Under the pieces are notes generated by a model. It was not told the DNA's origin, made no database searches, and worked only from the letters and a program-made list of their open reading frames with translations. Shown piece after piece: positions 11,500-24,489 of a stretch of 64,000 bases of DNA (position 1 is the first letter of the stretch; every line of letters starts with the position of its first letter). Source of the DNA: Chromobotia macracanthus (taxonomy: Eukaryota > Chordata > Actinopteri > Cypriniformes > Botiidae); assembly GCA_036877525.1 (NCBI GenBank), contig JAZGTH010000088.1:2708501-2772500 (forward strand). Reading direction: 5' to 3'. The position numbers were made by a program, and so were the translations under genes.

Positions 11500-13688
11500 T
11501 GCAGTCCCCACGGTCATTTGTGTTGGAAATTATACAGTAAAACATTATTGAGAGCTATGCTTGAGTCCCACAAGCCCCTTAATGGTGGATGTTGGACAGA
11601 AAGGCACTGTAATGAGATGGGAATGGTAAACTATGGCTTTTCAAAGAGGAATATTTTAATTTTGAATATTACACAAATTAGAATAAACTGATAATGTGAA
11701 GCATTATTAAAACTTATCTCTTTGTTACTGTGGGACTGATGTGGGAAAAATATTACTAGCATATTTAACCATATTAAACATCCGTTTAACAGTATATTAC
11801 AGTATGTGTGTAGTGAGTAGTAAGGTTTGATTTTAGGGGAGGGGTAATTAGTTTAACTAACTAGCTAGCTATCTGACAAAGTAATAAATAAATCTTAAAA
11901 ATATAGCTGTTTTATCTTTATCAGAACTGTTACTCCAGCTATAAAAGTATAACAGTATATACTACTGTACAGCTGGAATGGTGGCTATTTACAGTATTAA
12001 CACTGCTGATGTCTGATTGAATTCATGTGTGTGCAGGCCTGTGCACATGAAGCCATGCATGAACGTGGGGTGTGCACTGAAGGGTGTCATATCAGAAATC
12101 ACAGCATGGGGGCATTAAAAGATTAAAGAACAGCCACATGGGATCGCTGTGTCACTGCATGGGGCGGGGTTTGCTTTAAAGGCATGGCTGCTGAAAATGA
12201 CATGTCAAAAACAGCATGGCGTATGATGGAAAGCATTGAATACCTATGAGGCACTGTACAGCTGAATTTACTTCCTGTCTGACGTTGTGCATGTGTAGAC
12301 AGACGGGAGCAGAGAGAAGAGAAAATGAAAATCAGGATAAAAGTCTGCGTTTAAGGGAGATCTGTGATCGTCGTCAGACAGACACCTGATTCAGAGAAAA
12401 CTTCCATTTTTTCCTTAAGCAAATCCTTGTTATTGTTTTCAAGTGCAGGCCTGGCTTGTTTTGAGGACGCACTTTTAAAATTTGCAGGAGAGACCTTGCT
12501 AGAGGCAACATGATTTATCCAGCAAAGGAAGAGGTCAAGCATTTCTGTTTTATAAATGCTGTGTAGGAGTGTTTCCACACTGAAGTGTATCAGATGAAGT
12601 ATCCGGGGCTGAGAGTGACGAAACGCTATGACAGAGAGCCTCTGCTTTTATTCCCTGCCCTCAGGGTTGGGAACGATTCAGAGGAGAAGAGAGAAAATGA
12701 GATGAAGGCAGGCTTTAGGCACTTGCAGCTGGACGTGACGGTCAGCAAATAGTGGCTACAGAGCAAGAATCTCTCTCAATCCCTCAGTCTCTCAGTCTGT
12801 CTCTCGTGCATTTAGATACCTTTTCTCTCCCTTTTTATCTTTTGACTCAAATTTTCTTTCCATGGTAATAGACGAGAAAAGCAAGGATCTCTGAAATCCA
12901 TGCCGTTCAGGTTCTGTGGTTCAGGAGTGCAGGTGTGCAGTGGAACATATGGAATCATCTTGCCCTCCATTGGGGTCGCCCTGAGCTTGGATGTGTCATT
13001 TCAAACTTTTCTTGCCTTTTATAAATAAATAATCATAGGAAATAAATCTTCCCTCATTGCTACACTCATGAAAAATGAAATGTATATTGACCTTAGTTGT
13101 TTTTGTATTGGCCATTTTGGATCTTAACAGGTCCTGCTCACCATACACTTTTATAGTGTGGAAGAAGCAGCACCATGCTACAGTTATGCAACAGTTAATT
13201 CCATAACTTTAAATCACAGCTTTTATGTCCTCTGCCAGAGAATAAATACATTTATATTTGCCTGTGTCCATATGGGGATGATTGAATGCATAAGGAAGAT
13301 AAATCCTGCCTTTTAGAGGATTAGCCTTATCGCAAATAAGCATAAATATTAATTAGAGTCGTAAGATTAATGAATAAAATAAAACTTTCATATGCTGAGA
13401 TATAACAGAGTTCTACGCAGAACTGCAGGGCTCTTTTGCTTTCATTTATATTGTTTACCAGGAAAGTTGCTACTCATTTTTGATTAATGTCTCCTATGTA
13501 GTTACTTAGACATTTTGTGTGCTAAATTTAGAATAGTGTGTGTTTTTTTTGTTGAGTTACTTAATCATAAGCTTTAGAGAGTGATTGTTATAGAGGAAAG
13601 AAAATGTAAATGATCTTGTGAATGGTCCTGCAGTGTGACCAATCCATTTTTAAAAGTACAAATAGTCCATGTGGTCTTTCAGTGACTA
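11500..13688. other. Non-coding stretch; possible enhancer-like islands
   Basis: Mixed AT-rich sequence with GC-richer unique parts at about 12000-12260 and 12580-12960. No coding gene, RNA gene or repeat was recognised across these 2.2 kb. Confidence 0.4.
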
Positions 13689-13916
13689 CCCAGCTAACAA
13701 TTTTAGGTTGTAGGAACGTTTCCCTAGTTTTTCCATTAAGTAACAAAAACATTAAAAATGTTTTTTTGAAAGTTCTGGAAAGTCCAAAATGTCCAAATGT
13801 TAAAAGTTCTACTAACAACTTAAAAAATAACATTTTTGAACGTTACTGCGAGAACGTAATGATAACTGTAAGAGAACTTTCAGAGAACATCCTGAGAACG
13901 TACCCTGTTAGCTTGG
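13689..13916 (-). mobile_element. CCCAGC-MITE copy 5, internal deletion
   Basis: CCCAGCTAACAATTTTAGG at the left and CCCTGTTAGCTTGG at the right, only 228 bp because of a central deletion. TA at 13687-13688 and 13917-13918 is a visible 2-bp duplication. Confidence 0.93.
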
Positions 13917-13918
13917 TA

Positions 13919-14525
13919 TAAGGGTCATAAAAGCAGATATGTAATATTTACACATGAATTGGCTAATTATCACACTACATTGTAAAATATTTCATCTCAA
14001 CTTTCACAGTTTTTAAATCTGTTTATTAAATGTGAGGCATTTAGTGCGAGATGCATGTGATGAGAAAATGTGCTTTTGGTGGAAACTGTGATAGTTTGCA
14101 CAATTAGGGCACGCCAAAGACATGACCACAGATATAACACAGAACCTAATAAAATCAAAAGTGATTTCTGAAATACACGCATGTGCTGAAATCTCATCTG
14201 GATCACTGATGCAAAACACCTGTGATGAGCAGTTTCCCAACTCCCACTTATTTATAGGCAGGTAAACAAAACACAGGTGATAAAGAAGGTCAGGTGGAGT
14301 GGGACTGGGTCAGGGAGAAGGAAAATTAATTCCTGTGTCTCGCAGTGACCCAGTTCATCACTCGTCCTCTTGGGTTTCTGGGACTGTAGAACAAAGCTTG
14401 AGATCTAGTTCTGTTTAACAGCTGGATGAAACCGCATCGTTTACGGAAGATATTATTTGAAACATTTTGCAGGAGAGCAGACCTCATAATTAAGACAGTT
14501 GTCTGTGGATGGATACCTGTTATAG
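13919..14525. other. Non-coding stretch, nothing identified
   Basis: Unique sequence. Overlapping minus-strand frames (69 and 75 codons near 14.0-14.24 kb) carry no recognised domain. Confidence 0.4.
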
Positions 14526-14990
14526 GAATAGCTCACCTGAAACGGACAATTTTGTCATCATTTACTAACAGAGAACACTCTCAGAACACTGGCTAACGTT
14601 CTCTCAAAGTTTTCTTAAAGTTATCAAAAATAACCTGAAAGTTTTAACATTCTTAGAACTTTCGAAATAAAATTTTTTACATTTTTTGTTACTTAATGGA
14701 ATCATTGAGGAAACGTTCTTACAGCCTTAAACATCTTGCATTCTTACAATGCAATATGTTTATTGATTAAGCATTTAATTGAAGGGTGAGGTATTCTATG
14801 GCTTTAAAAGGTTTGGCTTATTATGCACAAGTTGTGCTGAGTTTGTTGTTGATTTTTTGGGTTTTATGGAGCCTGACAGCACTTGGTCACCAGACACTTT
14901 AATTATATGTAACAGGGCAGCAAAAATGGTCTGATTTTGTGTTCCACAAAAGAGAAGTCATACATGTTTGAAGCAACATTGAAAGAACTT
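14526..14990 (+). repeat. Cyprinid-type 'gggatagttcaccc' repeat, interrupted
   Basis: TAGGAATAGCTCACCTG and TTTTGTCATCATTTACT at 14526-14568 match the familiar fish repeat words 'gggatagttcaccc' and 'tgtcatcatttactc'. TGTTCCACAAAAGAG and GTCATACATGTTTGA at about 14940-14973 match its continuation. A MITE copy lies between them. Recognition is from memory of fish genomes. Confidence 0.5.
14564..14742 (+). mobile_element. CCCAGC-MITE copy 6, internally deleted and nested
   Basis: It shows CTAACAGAGAACACTCTCAG at its left and GGAAACGTTCTTACAGCC at its right, about 180 bp with the middle missing and the extreme right tip lost. It sits within the older repeat spanning 14526-14990, so it inserted later than that repeat. 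Confidence 0.75.
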
Positions 14991-17592
14991 TTACTATTAT
15001 TATTACAATACCCTATAATGTCTTTTCAAGGTTTGTCTTTCATTCATCAAAATGAAAGACACTTAACCAAAACTCTTTGTCGGCTATTTGTTTAAAACTA
15101 TGTGTACCCAAAAGGAACTACTGACTTAGTATTGTGGGCTACCTGAATGAATAAAGCTTGTATCTCCACTTCAAAGACTGATAACAAAGAGATTTTCAAT
15201 GCTGCAGAGTGAGTCACTACATAAGAACTACATAAGCAATCGCCCCTTCAAAAGAGCTAAAGCCATGAGTTCTGGACTCTGGTTCCTAACCTGGCTTTGG
15301 TATAAGCTAACATATAAAAGAAGTCCTATCTGAGGGTCAAAAAGAAAAAAAAAATCATTGAAATCATTTTTTCAAAGGGACAAAGTTTTCTTTTCAACTG
15401 CTTTTCTCAGCTTTACATTTCAGTGAAGCTCTGCGTTTCTTTTGTAGTGCAACATCCTGAAAACAGGAACTCTGGCTCCAAGGTAATTTTCTGTATCTGT
15501 GATTCTTCTACAGTATTGTCCATCAAACTGACATCTTTGCCTCCATATGGTGAGAGAAGGAGCTTATTTTACACCAAATCAGCTGTTTGCTGGCATGTGT
15601 AATGAATTAAATCTAACAAATCATCATGAGTTCACATCCCTGGTGATACCTGCTCCGCCCCACCTTCACATTTGTCATGTACAGGAACCTAATATAGACG
15701 TAATACATTCTGGATTTAAGGACCCAGTGGGGTTGGCATAATTGAAAGTCTCTGTCAAATCCTAAATTTCATAAAAAAATCTCTCTGGGACGTGGTAATA
15801 TTAATTATCTCCCATTGCTATATGTCCTAGTTTTATAATTACTGGTTCAGTCAAGTGCTTTACATGAGCAGATCTCCCCGTGGATGAGAGAGAGAAGATG
15901 TGGGGAAAACGAGAAATTAATATAATAAATCGATCTTGAAAAGTGTTGGGGAGGAACTAAAAACAGTAGCAAGGCTAAGTATTTAAGTAGTTTTTTTACT
16001 AGCATGACTGCAGATTTTCATATCGTTCTTTAAAATAATGTAATTTTTCAAGCAAAAAGCTATTTGTCTAGCCCTCAGTGGTGTTGCAGCACAATGTTGC
16101 AGCAGTGTTTATATAACGTTCTACCACAAACATACTTCTGCAGGTGAGAGAAAAGTAGGAACTCTGCTTCATTTTAGTGAAGCAGTTCATTCGTACTAAA
16201 TATAGTTGATTCAGAGGGTCTATGCACCAGAAACTTGTTTGAAAGTAAAGAAAGTAAAATAAAGAAAGTTAAAAGAAAGTTTTACTTTGCTACATACAAA
16301 GTACAAAGTAAATGTATGAAGTACATTTACAATGATTAAAATACAATGTAGTTAAATAATGCAGGAAAACGAAAAGCCTTTATTGTAATTATACAGCTCT
16401 GCATACAATGAACTTAAAAGTGCTGCTTGTGTTGATGCAATGTAACAAAATTAATGTAAAATAAATATAAATAATAATATATAATAATAAATACATATAA
16501 TTATGGTCACTGGCTGAGGACAGAAATCATTTCTATGTCTATGTAGAGGTCTAAAATTATGTTAGCTCATATGTATAGTCTATGTTGGCTCGACGCGATT
16601 GCTTTCATTTATTTAAGCCCATGAAGTGATTGCTGAGGTCTTTAAATACTGGACCTGTTCTTTTCCCAGCAGGTCTTCAGAAACTGCAGCAGCCAATCAA
16701 ATTCCCTGCAGATATAATACAGTACAAACTCATGTTGACCTTTTTACATTACCATTTAATGACATAATTAACCCATTAATCCACAAGATCTTCATTTTAA
16801 AGTTCAATTATACTCCAATATTAATTTCCATTTCAGGATATATGTTGGCTAATTATAGAATAAAGAGATCTGTTGAATGATTTCAATTAAAACATGAAAC
16901 AGCATCATGTAGATTATATACAGTGATGTCTGAAAACAACAGGGTTTTGATTTTACACTCTTGTGTAATTTGTTAGAAAATCTTGTATTGTCAGCATAAC
17001 AATTTGTGTGAAATGTTGCAGTGAAACATTTACATGAGCTGACATGCTTCAGTAAAACCTGATGATCCATGTTCTCATTCCAGCATGATCTGAGAATGTT
17101 CAAAAGAGCGTCTCGTGTGCTTCTCTGAGAGCGAGACAATCTGACCTTTTGTACAAATTAAAGCTAAAGCATGTATTTTCTTTCAAAGCACTTTCTCCTT
17201 CTCCAGTCTAAAATGCAGACAACATTTTTCTTCTGTGGAAGGTACAGGAATAAAATGTTCATTCAGTCATTGCATTTGGTCAGGATGTCATACTTGCATG
17301 TTTTAAACTTAACATACATTCATGTGTTTTTAATTTGATATCTCTTTAAAGTGTAAAGAGTAAGGTGCTATCAAAACATTGCTCTTTTGGCTCAACCAAT
17401 ACTGTGAGTTTGTTGCTATGTGTTTGTTCAGGCAATGACAGACGGAGATGTGCTCAAGAAACCCATCTGAAAACAATCATTATTTTTGGAATCGTGTTTA
17501 GCAGATACGAAACACTGTACCTTTAACATTATCAGTGTCACAAATTTGCTGCGTTAAACTTACAATAAACTTTTTTCTCTTTTTAGATTGAA
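14991..17592. other. Non-coding stretch, no gene recognised
   Basis: AT-rich with short A/G-rich slippage words (AAAGTAAAGAAAGTAAAATAA, about 16245-16290). Frames of 64-96 codons have no recognisable product. The part near 15.4-15.75 kb is somewhat GC-richer and unique. Confidence 0.4.
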
Positions 17593-17802
17593 CCCAGTTT
17601 ATCCCATGTTCTGCTAACATTAAGAAAGTAACAGAGTGACGAAAACATTAAAAAAGTTAAGTTCTAGAAATGTAAGAATGTTTTTGATAAATGTGATATA
17701 ACATTTACAAACATTTTACTAAAAATACTGTATTTTTAAGTGTTTCTGATAACTTTCAGAGGACGTTATTCAATGTTCTGAGAACATTCCCTGATAGCTG
17801 GG
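17593..17802 (-). mobile_element. CCCAGC-MITE copy 7, internally rearranged
   Basis: Ends CCCAGTTTATCC and CCTGATAGCTGGG are flanked by AA at 17591-17592 and 17803-17804. The first ~30 bp (CATGTTCTGCTAACATT) resemble the plus-orientation end, while the following AAGTAACAGAG...TTAAGTTCTAGAA reads in minus orientation, so the copy may be chimeric. Length 210 bp. Confidence 0.82.
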
Positions 17803-17804
17803 AA

Positions 17805-20800
17805 GTTGAATCAATATCAGCTTGAGTTAAAAAAAAATATTGTTTACTGTGCTGTGAAAAAAGCGTCAGGTCTCCAACTGTGAGTGTAGACAGGCTGTGA
17901 TATTAAGCAAACTCAGTCTCATCACACAGTACGATAAGCCTGTTTACACACATTTCTGTAACATGGCATGATTATATAATTTCTGTTACAGATGCATCGC
18001 AAATATTGCAACGAAGCATTTGTGGAATGAGCGTGAAAAGTTTTGACAAATGAAGCCTAGTTAACTTTTAAACATTTAATTCCTGAGAACAAACTTGGAG
18101 TTTACGATTGACTGTTTATACAAAACATGTCTGAGTGCAGAATCAAAAAACAAAAGATAAAACAGAGATACAAATTAGCCGGTTAGTTCCAGACATTTTG
18201 CTTAATGTGCTCTGGTATTTTGCCACAATCTCCTGCTGGTTTTTCCATCAAAACTGGTTTGTGCATTGCTGACGTACCATGCACACAGCAAGAGATGCTT
18301 GCAAATGAAAACTGGAAGGTTTTACAATCACATGCCCGAATACTAAAATAAATGATTTGCAGACATTCATCTTTTCTGTCGCTGGTAAATAGCCTGCACT
18401 CTCTCCATCTCCTATCAAGCGATACGGGTGTCTGTCGCATCTGAATGCTTGTGGCAATTCACTGCCAGATCAGATCGGCTACACCGTTTGTTAGATGTGA
18501 GAGCTGTTTGAGCTCAGTAGAGTCGAGGCAGAGGATCAGCAATTATTCACAAAGACCCAGTTTGGCAAATGTTTTCCCTTCACTGGGGGACTTACACTTA
18601 CAGCAGACACAGCGATGCTTTAAAAGACAAGCTGGATAAGCTACCAGAAATGACAAGAGGCTCAAATAAATCTCAGTTTTCCCTTGGACAATTCCATGTG
18701 TGTTGGGCAGACAGCCACGTAATACTTGTCCAATGATTAGGGTTGCTCATTAAATAAGAATAAATCTTTAAACATCTTTTTATTTTCATTTTGAAACGTC
18801 ATGTCTGTGTCGGAAAGATAACCTTTCATTTAAAACAGCATAAAGGCATGCGCACCAGAGCGTGTCTGCAATACTTAGAAACCTGAGTTAACTTGATGAT
18901 ATGGAAATATTACAGAATTAATATTCTCTACAGAGAAAATAATACATGAGTACAAATATTTATAAACATGTCTGGGGAACCTCTAAGCAGCTCTACTTTG
19001 ATTTGCAGCTGAACAGGCTTTTTGATTCGTTCAGTCAATTGCAATTTTATGCTGATTTTGGACAAGACGTCCATACTCTAAATCAAATTTTAACCATGCA
19101 GTGAAAACCATAAAGTCAGAAATACGAAAACACATTGTTTAGTTTGCATGCATCATAGTGTTTTTGCATGAATGCTGAGCAATGTTGTTTACTGTTTACT
19201 GTACACAAAATATGAAACATATTTTGACTTTATTAGACTGACGGAAGGTATGAAATGCTGATCAACGGATAATGTTTTATTGCTGACAATGTTTTTAAAA
19301 ATAATTCACAGATCAGCAGGCATTTGAAGATACAAATTTTACTTTGAAAAGATTTTTTACTTCATTAGGACTTGTAGGGTGACAAACTCAAATGTTTCTT
19401 GTTTACAGTAAAGTAGAAACATCTCAGTGCCAGATAAAGTGTCTTCATTGAGAACCTTCAGGTCTTCAGAATTATTATTTTGCTGAGATTTCAGCAAACA
19501 CTTTTCTCAAAGGTGATTTTGAGTATTAAAATCCAATAAGGGGCATCAGGCTTTAATAACTCCACTTTGACATGGAAAAGTGCATTTGATGTGCTTGTTG
19601 TATTGATGTATAGTGAAGTCTGAACTGAACCAAACAGGGTTTGCGTTTTATTAAAAATGAACAGATTCTTTTCTCTTTTGTTATATAAAGGTTGTTGAGG
19701 GAGTTGATTTGGCACCGGCTGCGTCAATGGAAAACAAAAAGGAAAGCAACACTTTCCTTTTTGCAAAAAAGTCTTTAAACTTCATTACAATAAAAAACAA
19801 CCAATACTGTTTGGCACATAGAACAAATTTGTCAGAGTTATGGAGGTCTCATTAAAATTGGATTCATAAATGTCACATTACAAATCACAGTTATGTGTTG
19901 CAAGAATTAAAACTTTTTTTAACCATGTTTTATTTTTGTCATTTTATTTATTTTTTTGCTGCTTTTCAAAAGTAAGGGGAACAACATACATGGAAACCGA
20001 TGACTTTCACATTTTTTTATTTTTGTTATACACTAGTTATGTGCCATGCACTAGTTAGTGTTAGTGAGTGTTAGTTAGCAGTCTAGGCCTGCAACAGTCC
20101 TGTTATCACATGCACTGAAAGAAACTGAATGTCTTGCACCCTGTTGCTCTTTTAATAACTTTTAAAATATTTTGCATGTTCACTTTATAGTTTTGCCTTC
20201 ATTCATGTTTGTTCAGCGCTCTCAGGTGTCAATAACTTCAAGCTCTCTTGCTGCTCTGAGAAAAATCATCTTATTTTGTTTTAATTTTAACTACCAGTGT
20301 GCTTTGGATTATCTAAAGCCTTTTACTATGGTTATGAATAAAAATATATTAGGAAGGCAGTGTTTTTCTTTTTATACTGAACCACACAGATTCACTATAA
20401 TCCATCTTAATTCCATATGCAAATATTGCATATTGCAAATATTATATTAAAAATTTTTTTATTGTATCATGGATATGGGAGATGTGAAAATAGACTTTTA
20501 TTGAGCCCAAGACAGTCATGTATCAATTCTAATGATAACAATTTTCTCAGTGACAGCCAGACAAATAAGTAGATGGTGACCACAGTGATCATCAACAAAC
20601 CCAGACAGTATAATACAGTATGTCTAAAATTTAAAACTTCTTGACTTCCCAGTCTAGTCTCATTCATTCTTGGTGGCTGTAAAATACTGTGATCACAGTA
20701 TAAGGATGTGAGCCCACGGGCCTATTTTGCCACAACAAAGGCCCCAACAAACTCCATATAGTTGTGAATTTGAAACCTACATCTGTTTATGTGTTATTGC

Positions 20801-21655
20801 TGTGGTCAGATTGTGTTTGTTTATAATAAAAATGAACCTCAATAGTGAAAATTATAAAAATAATAAAATAACAAACACACATACTGAAATTGCTAAAAAG
20901 TAACATAAACTGAACATGAAAACAAAGTATAAACATAAAAGCTACTTCGAAATATTAATAAAACTACAATAAAACTACAGGAACTATGATCCATGTATTC
21001 ACAACAGGCTCCCACATCCTTCATGCAATAGGCAGATATTCATAATGCGTTTCCTTCTGTACATATTCGGTTAGTTTTGGGGGTGTTGTTTTTGTTTGTT
21101 TGTTTTTTTGTTGTTGCTTTTTGATTTATCACCATGTTACACAACGGCATGTGTAACTGTTGTGACTTACTGATTCATTCTGTGGGATATTTGCAGAGGA
21201 TGTTCAATGCTATATGTCAGAAAACAAGTGCTGGTAACGCTCTATCAAGCTGTGACTCATGCTTCTAAATAACCTCATAATGCTGTCTATAACACACAGT
21301 CCATCCTGTTGAGAGACACTGACATTTCAGAGTGTTTGGTGATGCTGAAACTTTTTGGGGTGTGGGAAGATATTAAAAAAAGCAACATCCAGAGATTCAT
21401 CTTTTGTAGAAACAAAGAATCGTGTTTCAAGAACTCTAAAGAGCGAGTACATTAATCATTATTTCAGTAACAAGAAAATCAATGTTTCTTCTAGTTTTGA
21501 ATCAAAGTTCTGGTTTAATTTTTTCCATAAACATTTCTTAATTCTCTGCTAAGAACATCGTCTGGCATTCCCTAGAAATGTTTACAATTTGGAATTTCTA
21601 CAACTTAAGAATCTAATCTGATTGGTTGAACTCGTATATGTTCTTTTGTTCCAGC
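17805..21655. other. Long non-coding stretch without MITE copies
   Basis: Nearly 3.9 kb with no copy of the dominant MITE family. AT-rich, with unique GC-richer blocks around 18.2-18.7 kb. No open frame exceeds 92 codons. No RNA gene or repeat recognised. Confidence 0.4.
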
Positions 21656-21658
21656 AGA

Positions 21659-21791
21659 CACCCAATTCTTCAAGAGCAAGAGCGCAATGGATGGTACGAG
21701 CAAGCCAACCTTGGAGGAAGTGGGCTGCAGATGGAGGTTGAATTGCTGAGAAGATGGAATTGCTCTGTATTGGTTTAAGTTGGAAAACCAG
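21659..21791 (+). other. Candidate exon with acceptor and donor
   Basis: TTCTTTTGTTCCAGCAG gives two possible acceptors (AG at 21655 and 21658) and AACCAG|GTAGGCC gives a donor at 21792. One frame is open about 40 codons from AGC at 21654, through HPILQEQERNGWYEQANLGG, to a TAA near 21780, with a protein-like composition. Another starts at an internal ATG. Product not recognised. This could be a lncRNA or terminal exon. Confidence 0.2.
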
Positions 21792-21832
21792 GTAGGCCAG
21801 ATGGATCTGGATGGCTCAAAGCAGGTCTATAA

Positions 21833-22111
21833 CCCAGCTAGCGCATGTCAGAACATTGGCTAATGTTCTTTAAACATTCTATCAAAGATATCAAAAAGCA
21901 TTCTTGCAGTAATGTATGCAGAATGTTATCTTTTAGTTAGTGGAACGTTTTAAAAGTTATCAATCAAAGTTATCAGTAATCAAGCATTAATAATGTTAAT
22001 AGTCAAAGTAAAAAAAAAAAAAAGGATGTTTTGAACGTTCTTGGAACTTTTTCTGTTACTTACTGGAACATTGGAAAAACGATCTTACAACCTAAAATTG
22101 TAAGTTAGCAT
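21833..22111 (+). mobile_element. CCCAGC-MITE copy 8
   Basis: CCCAGCTAGCGCATGTCAGAAC begins the copy. The right end is worn (CCTAAAATTGTAAGTTAGCA). It contains a 14-16-base poly-A expansion near 22010-22025 that other copies lack. Confidence 0.85.
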
Positions 22112-22510
22112 GTTGATCTTCCGGATTACTTTAAACAAACCAGTAGCAGGAATTTGGCTTATGAGATTCCAATCTGAGCAGTTTTTGGTGAGGTGCCAGT
22201 CTTATGAGATCAGGGCATAGGAAAGGACCAATCTTGTTATGGCATTTGGCAAAAATGTGGCAAGTATCCAAACTGGCACTTGAAAGGTGTTGAACCCGTG
22301 GAGCTATAATGCAGGGTGTTGTGAGTTTGTGTCAGCTGATCCAGATGGACTGATTGGGAGAGGCGGGTCACGTTAAGACCTTTCCAATATCTCTCCAATT
22401 CAGCTCACAGGGCTCTTCCAAGCTCACAGGTTTCTTGTTTGCAGAGGAAAAGGTTAGCTCACTGCAACAGTCTCCTTTTTGTCTTGTTATATCAGTCTGG
22501 GTGTGGGGCA
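22112..22510. other. Non-coding stretch, nothing identified
   Basis: Unique sequence with overlapping short frames on both strands (22354-22608). No domain. Confidence 0.4.
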
Positions 22511-22519
22511 CTGGATACA

Positions 22520-22665
22520 TGTGCATAAAGATCTGGGCTGGTGACCAAAAGTTGTTGGTTTCAATCCCACTGAACCCGAAGATGCTCACAGGGTTATTTT
22601 ACCAGTAAATCATGATAGCAGCGCTAAGTTCATGGGTTCAATTCCCATAGTGTTGTGTTTTGCAG
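22520..22665 (+). mobile_element. tRNA-derived SINE head remnants
   Basis: ATCTGGGCTGGTGACC followed by GTTGGTTTCAATCCC (B-box-like, 22557-22567) resembles a tRNA-like SINE head. About 65 bp further on, CATGGGTTCAATTCCCAT (22631-22648) forms a second B-box-like block. Both look like decayed pol III promoters. They are not functional tRNAs, as no cloverleaf could be drawn. Confidence 0.4.
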
Positions 22666-22669
22666 TTGT

Positions 22670-23570
22670 ATTAAAGTACAGAACAAAGGTAGATCTTCTA
22701 ATATAAAAACATTTTAAGTGTATACTTATTATTAGCTTACTTATATTAAAGCAAATTTAGGTTAAGATGTTGTATCTCCTGGATATTAGCCTCAACATTA
22801 TAATACTGTATTACCCACGAGAGTGAAACTATCTCACTTTAAAGAGGAAATAAAAGCATTGCTCACTTTATTTACCTTTTTCTAAGTCTTAATTTCTGCT
22901 GAGTTTTCCCCAGTGTCTCCCCAGCAGAGTGTTTATAAGTATGTGAAATCCCCTGTTGTATGAAGCTATTAAAATACAGTCGGGAAGTTGCTGCTGTCAT
23001 AAGTCCTCCATGGTTTCTGCAGCACCTAATATAACTTTAAAAGCACAAAAAGTGATGGAGGAAAATGAAAAAGCCTCACTAAGCTTCATCGTGATCTTAA
23101 TTCACGTCAACTTACAGACACACAATGAGTCAAGATCACACAAGCCTATGAGCATGTGAAATATGGAAACTCCACATTCTGCCCTGCGTAATGTTTCTAT
23201 TAATCTTTAAAAGAGCTCTATTATGTTATTATGTGGCCGACAGCCAGACCTATGCTATACTTTCTTAAACTTATTTTGTATCGCGCTGGTGATGCCTGTA
23301 GGGGGTTGTTTGCGTTATTCTTTATATAACTGGTTATTTTAAACATGTGGTACTTACAATAGAAGCGTACGTCATTTTTCACAACATATTATTAGTGAAA
23401 TTGGTGCTTTACCTTCAGATAATGTTGACTGTCAATCACAGGAGGTCAGGGAAAATATTATAGAAGTTTCATTTTGAATTTATTTGAGGTTTTTAAACAG
23501 TTACCAACATTTAGGGCATGTCAAAATACAATTCAGTCTCTGCTTTGTGATTTTTTTTATTTTCTTTGAA
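22670..23570. other. Non-coding stretch, nothing identified
   Basis: AT-rich unique DNA. No recognised repeat, exon or RNA gene. Confidence 0.4.
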
Positions 23571-23571
23571 G

Positions 23572-23635
23572 AGAGGTGCGATCTTTCAGAATGCTCTCCA
23601 ATGCCACGCATCCTCCAAAACACGAGACAAAATGT
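23572..23635 (+). repeat. Repeat family R2, partial copy 3
   Basis: TCTTTCAGAATGCTCTCC, ATGCCACGC and CTCCAAAACACGAGAC match in order the R2 copies at 2.8 and 3.7 kb, with more divergence and a lost 5' part. Confidence 0.45.
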
Positions 23636-23749
23636 ATCAAATTAAAATCAAGCACACCAGAATAGGTAACATGGCTGCAAATTACAATGTGGCAGATTCA
23701 ACCTAAATTAGGCTGTCACTGAGCAAAAGCAAGCAATCCAAAAATTATT

Positions 23750-24015
23750 CCCAGCTAACAAGGAATGTTCTCCAAATGTTGGCTAATGTTCTCTAAGTTC
23801 TCTAAAACATTTAGAAAAAGTTTTTACAACATACAATTGTTAATTTGTAACCTGTAACATGTTTTGTAACATTTGTTAAATTGTAAAATTTTTAATAACA
23901 GCCTAATAAAATATGATACATAATGTAAAAAAAAACATTCTTCTAACATTTCTACAATAACTTTTGATAACTTTGAGAGAACTTCGCTTTCTGAAAACGT
24001 TCCCTGTTAGGTGGG
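23750..24015. mobile_element. CCCAGC-MITE copy 9, compound of both orientations
   Basis: It begins in plus orientation (CCCAGCTAACAAGGAATG, GTTGGCTAATGTTCTC). It reaches a worn plus-type right end near 23806-23850 (TTTTTACAACATACAATTG) and finishes in minus orientation (GATAACTTTGAGAGAAC, AACGTTCCCTGTTAGGTGGG). Both outer termini are therefore the same end type. It looks like a short deleted copy fused to a left-truncated inverted one. Confidence 0.75.
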
Positions 24016-24480
24016 ATCAGCCAGACACGTGAGGCTCTCTGATTGATCACAAACATTGATCACATCCCTGGGTGGAGAGGGACAATAAGAGCAGGTTATG
24101 ATGGCATACGAGAGGAAGAGTGAATGGGAAATGAGGTGATAAAGGTTTTAGGATTTCCAGCATTTATATGTTAGTTCTGAGAGTGTGGAGGTCTTTGAGA
24201 GGGAGTTAGAACACAATTTGAGTCTTTCTCATGTGGCCTCTTTTTGACGGCCTTGGCTTTAATTTGCTTTAGGCTTAATCTATCTAGCTTCATTTCATTC
24301 CTTTGCCCTCAGCATATGTGTGAAATGTTGGGTTTTGACTTTCATTACACATGACCTCGCTTTACCTGATAAGAATTATTAGAATAAATGCAGCCTTGAG
24401 GAGACACTGCTGTAAATTATTATTAACAACATTTTTTTTACACTTTTCTGGTTAGTGAGGTTTCACTGACAGCTAATGTT
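24016..24480. other. Non-coding stretch, nothing identified
   Basis: Unique sequence. No repeat or exon-like block recognised. Confidence 0.4.
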
Positions 24481-24489
24481 ATTTTTTTC

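Noticed and set aside
13160..13180. REST/NRSF site near CAGCACCATG
   Set aside because: Only one half-site matches. The second half is too divergent.
22520..22660. Possible tRNA gene
   Set aside because: B-box-like words are present but no acceptor stem or cloverleaf can be drawn. Better explained as SINE heads.
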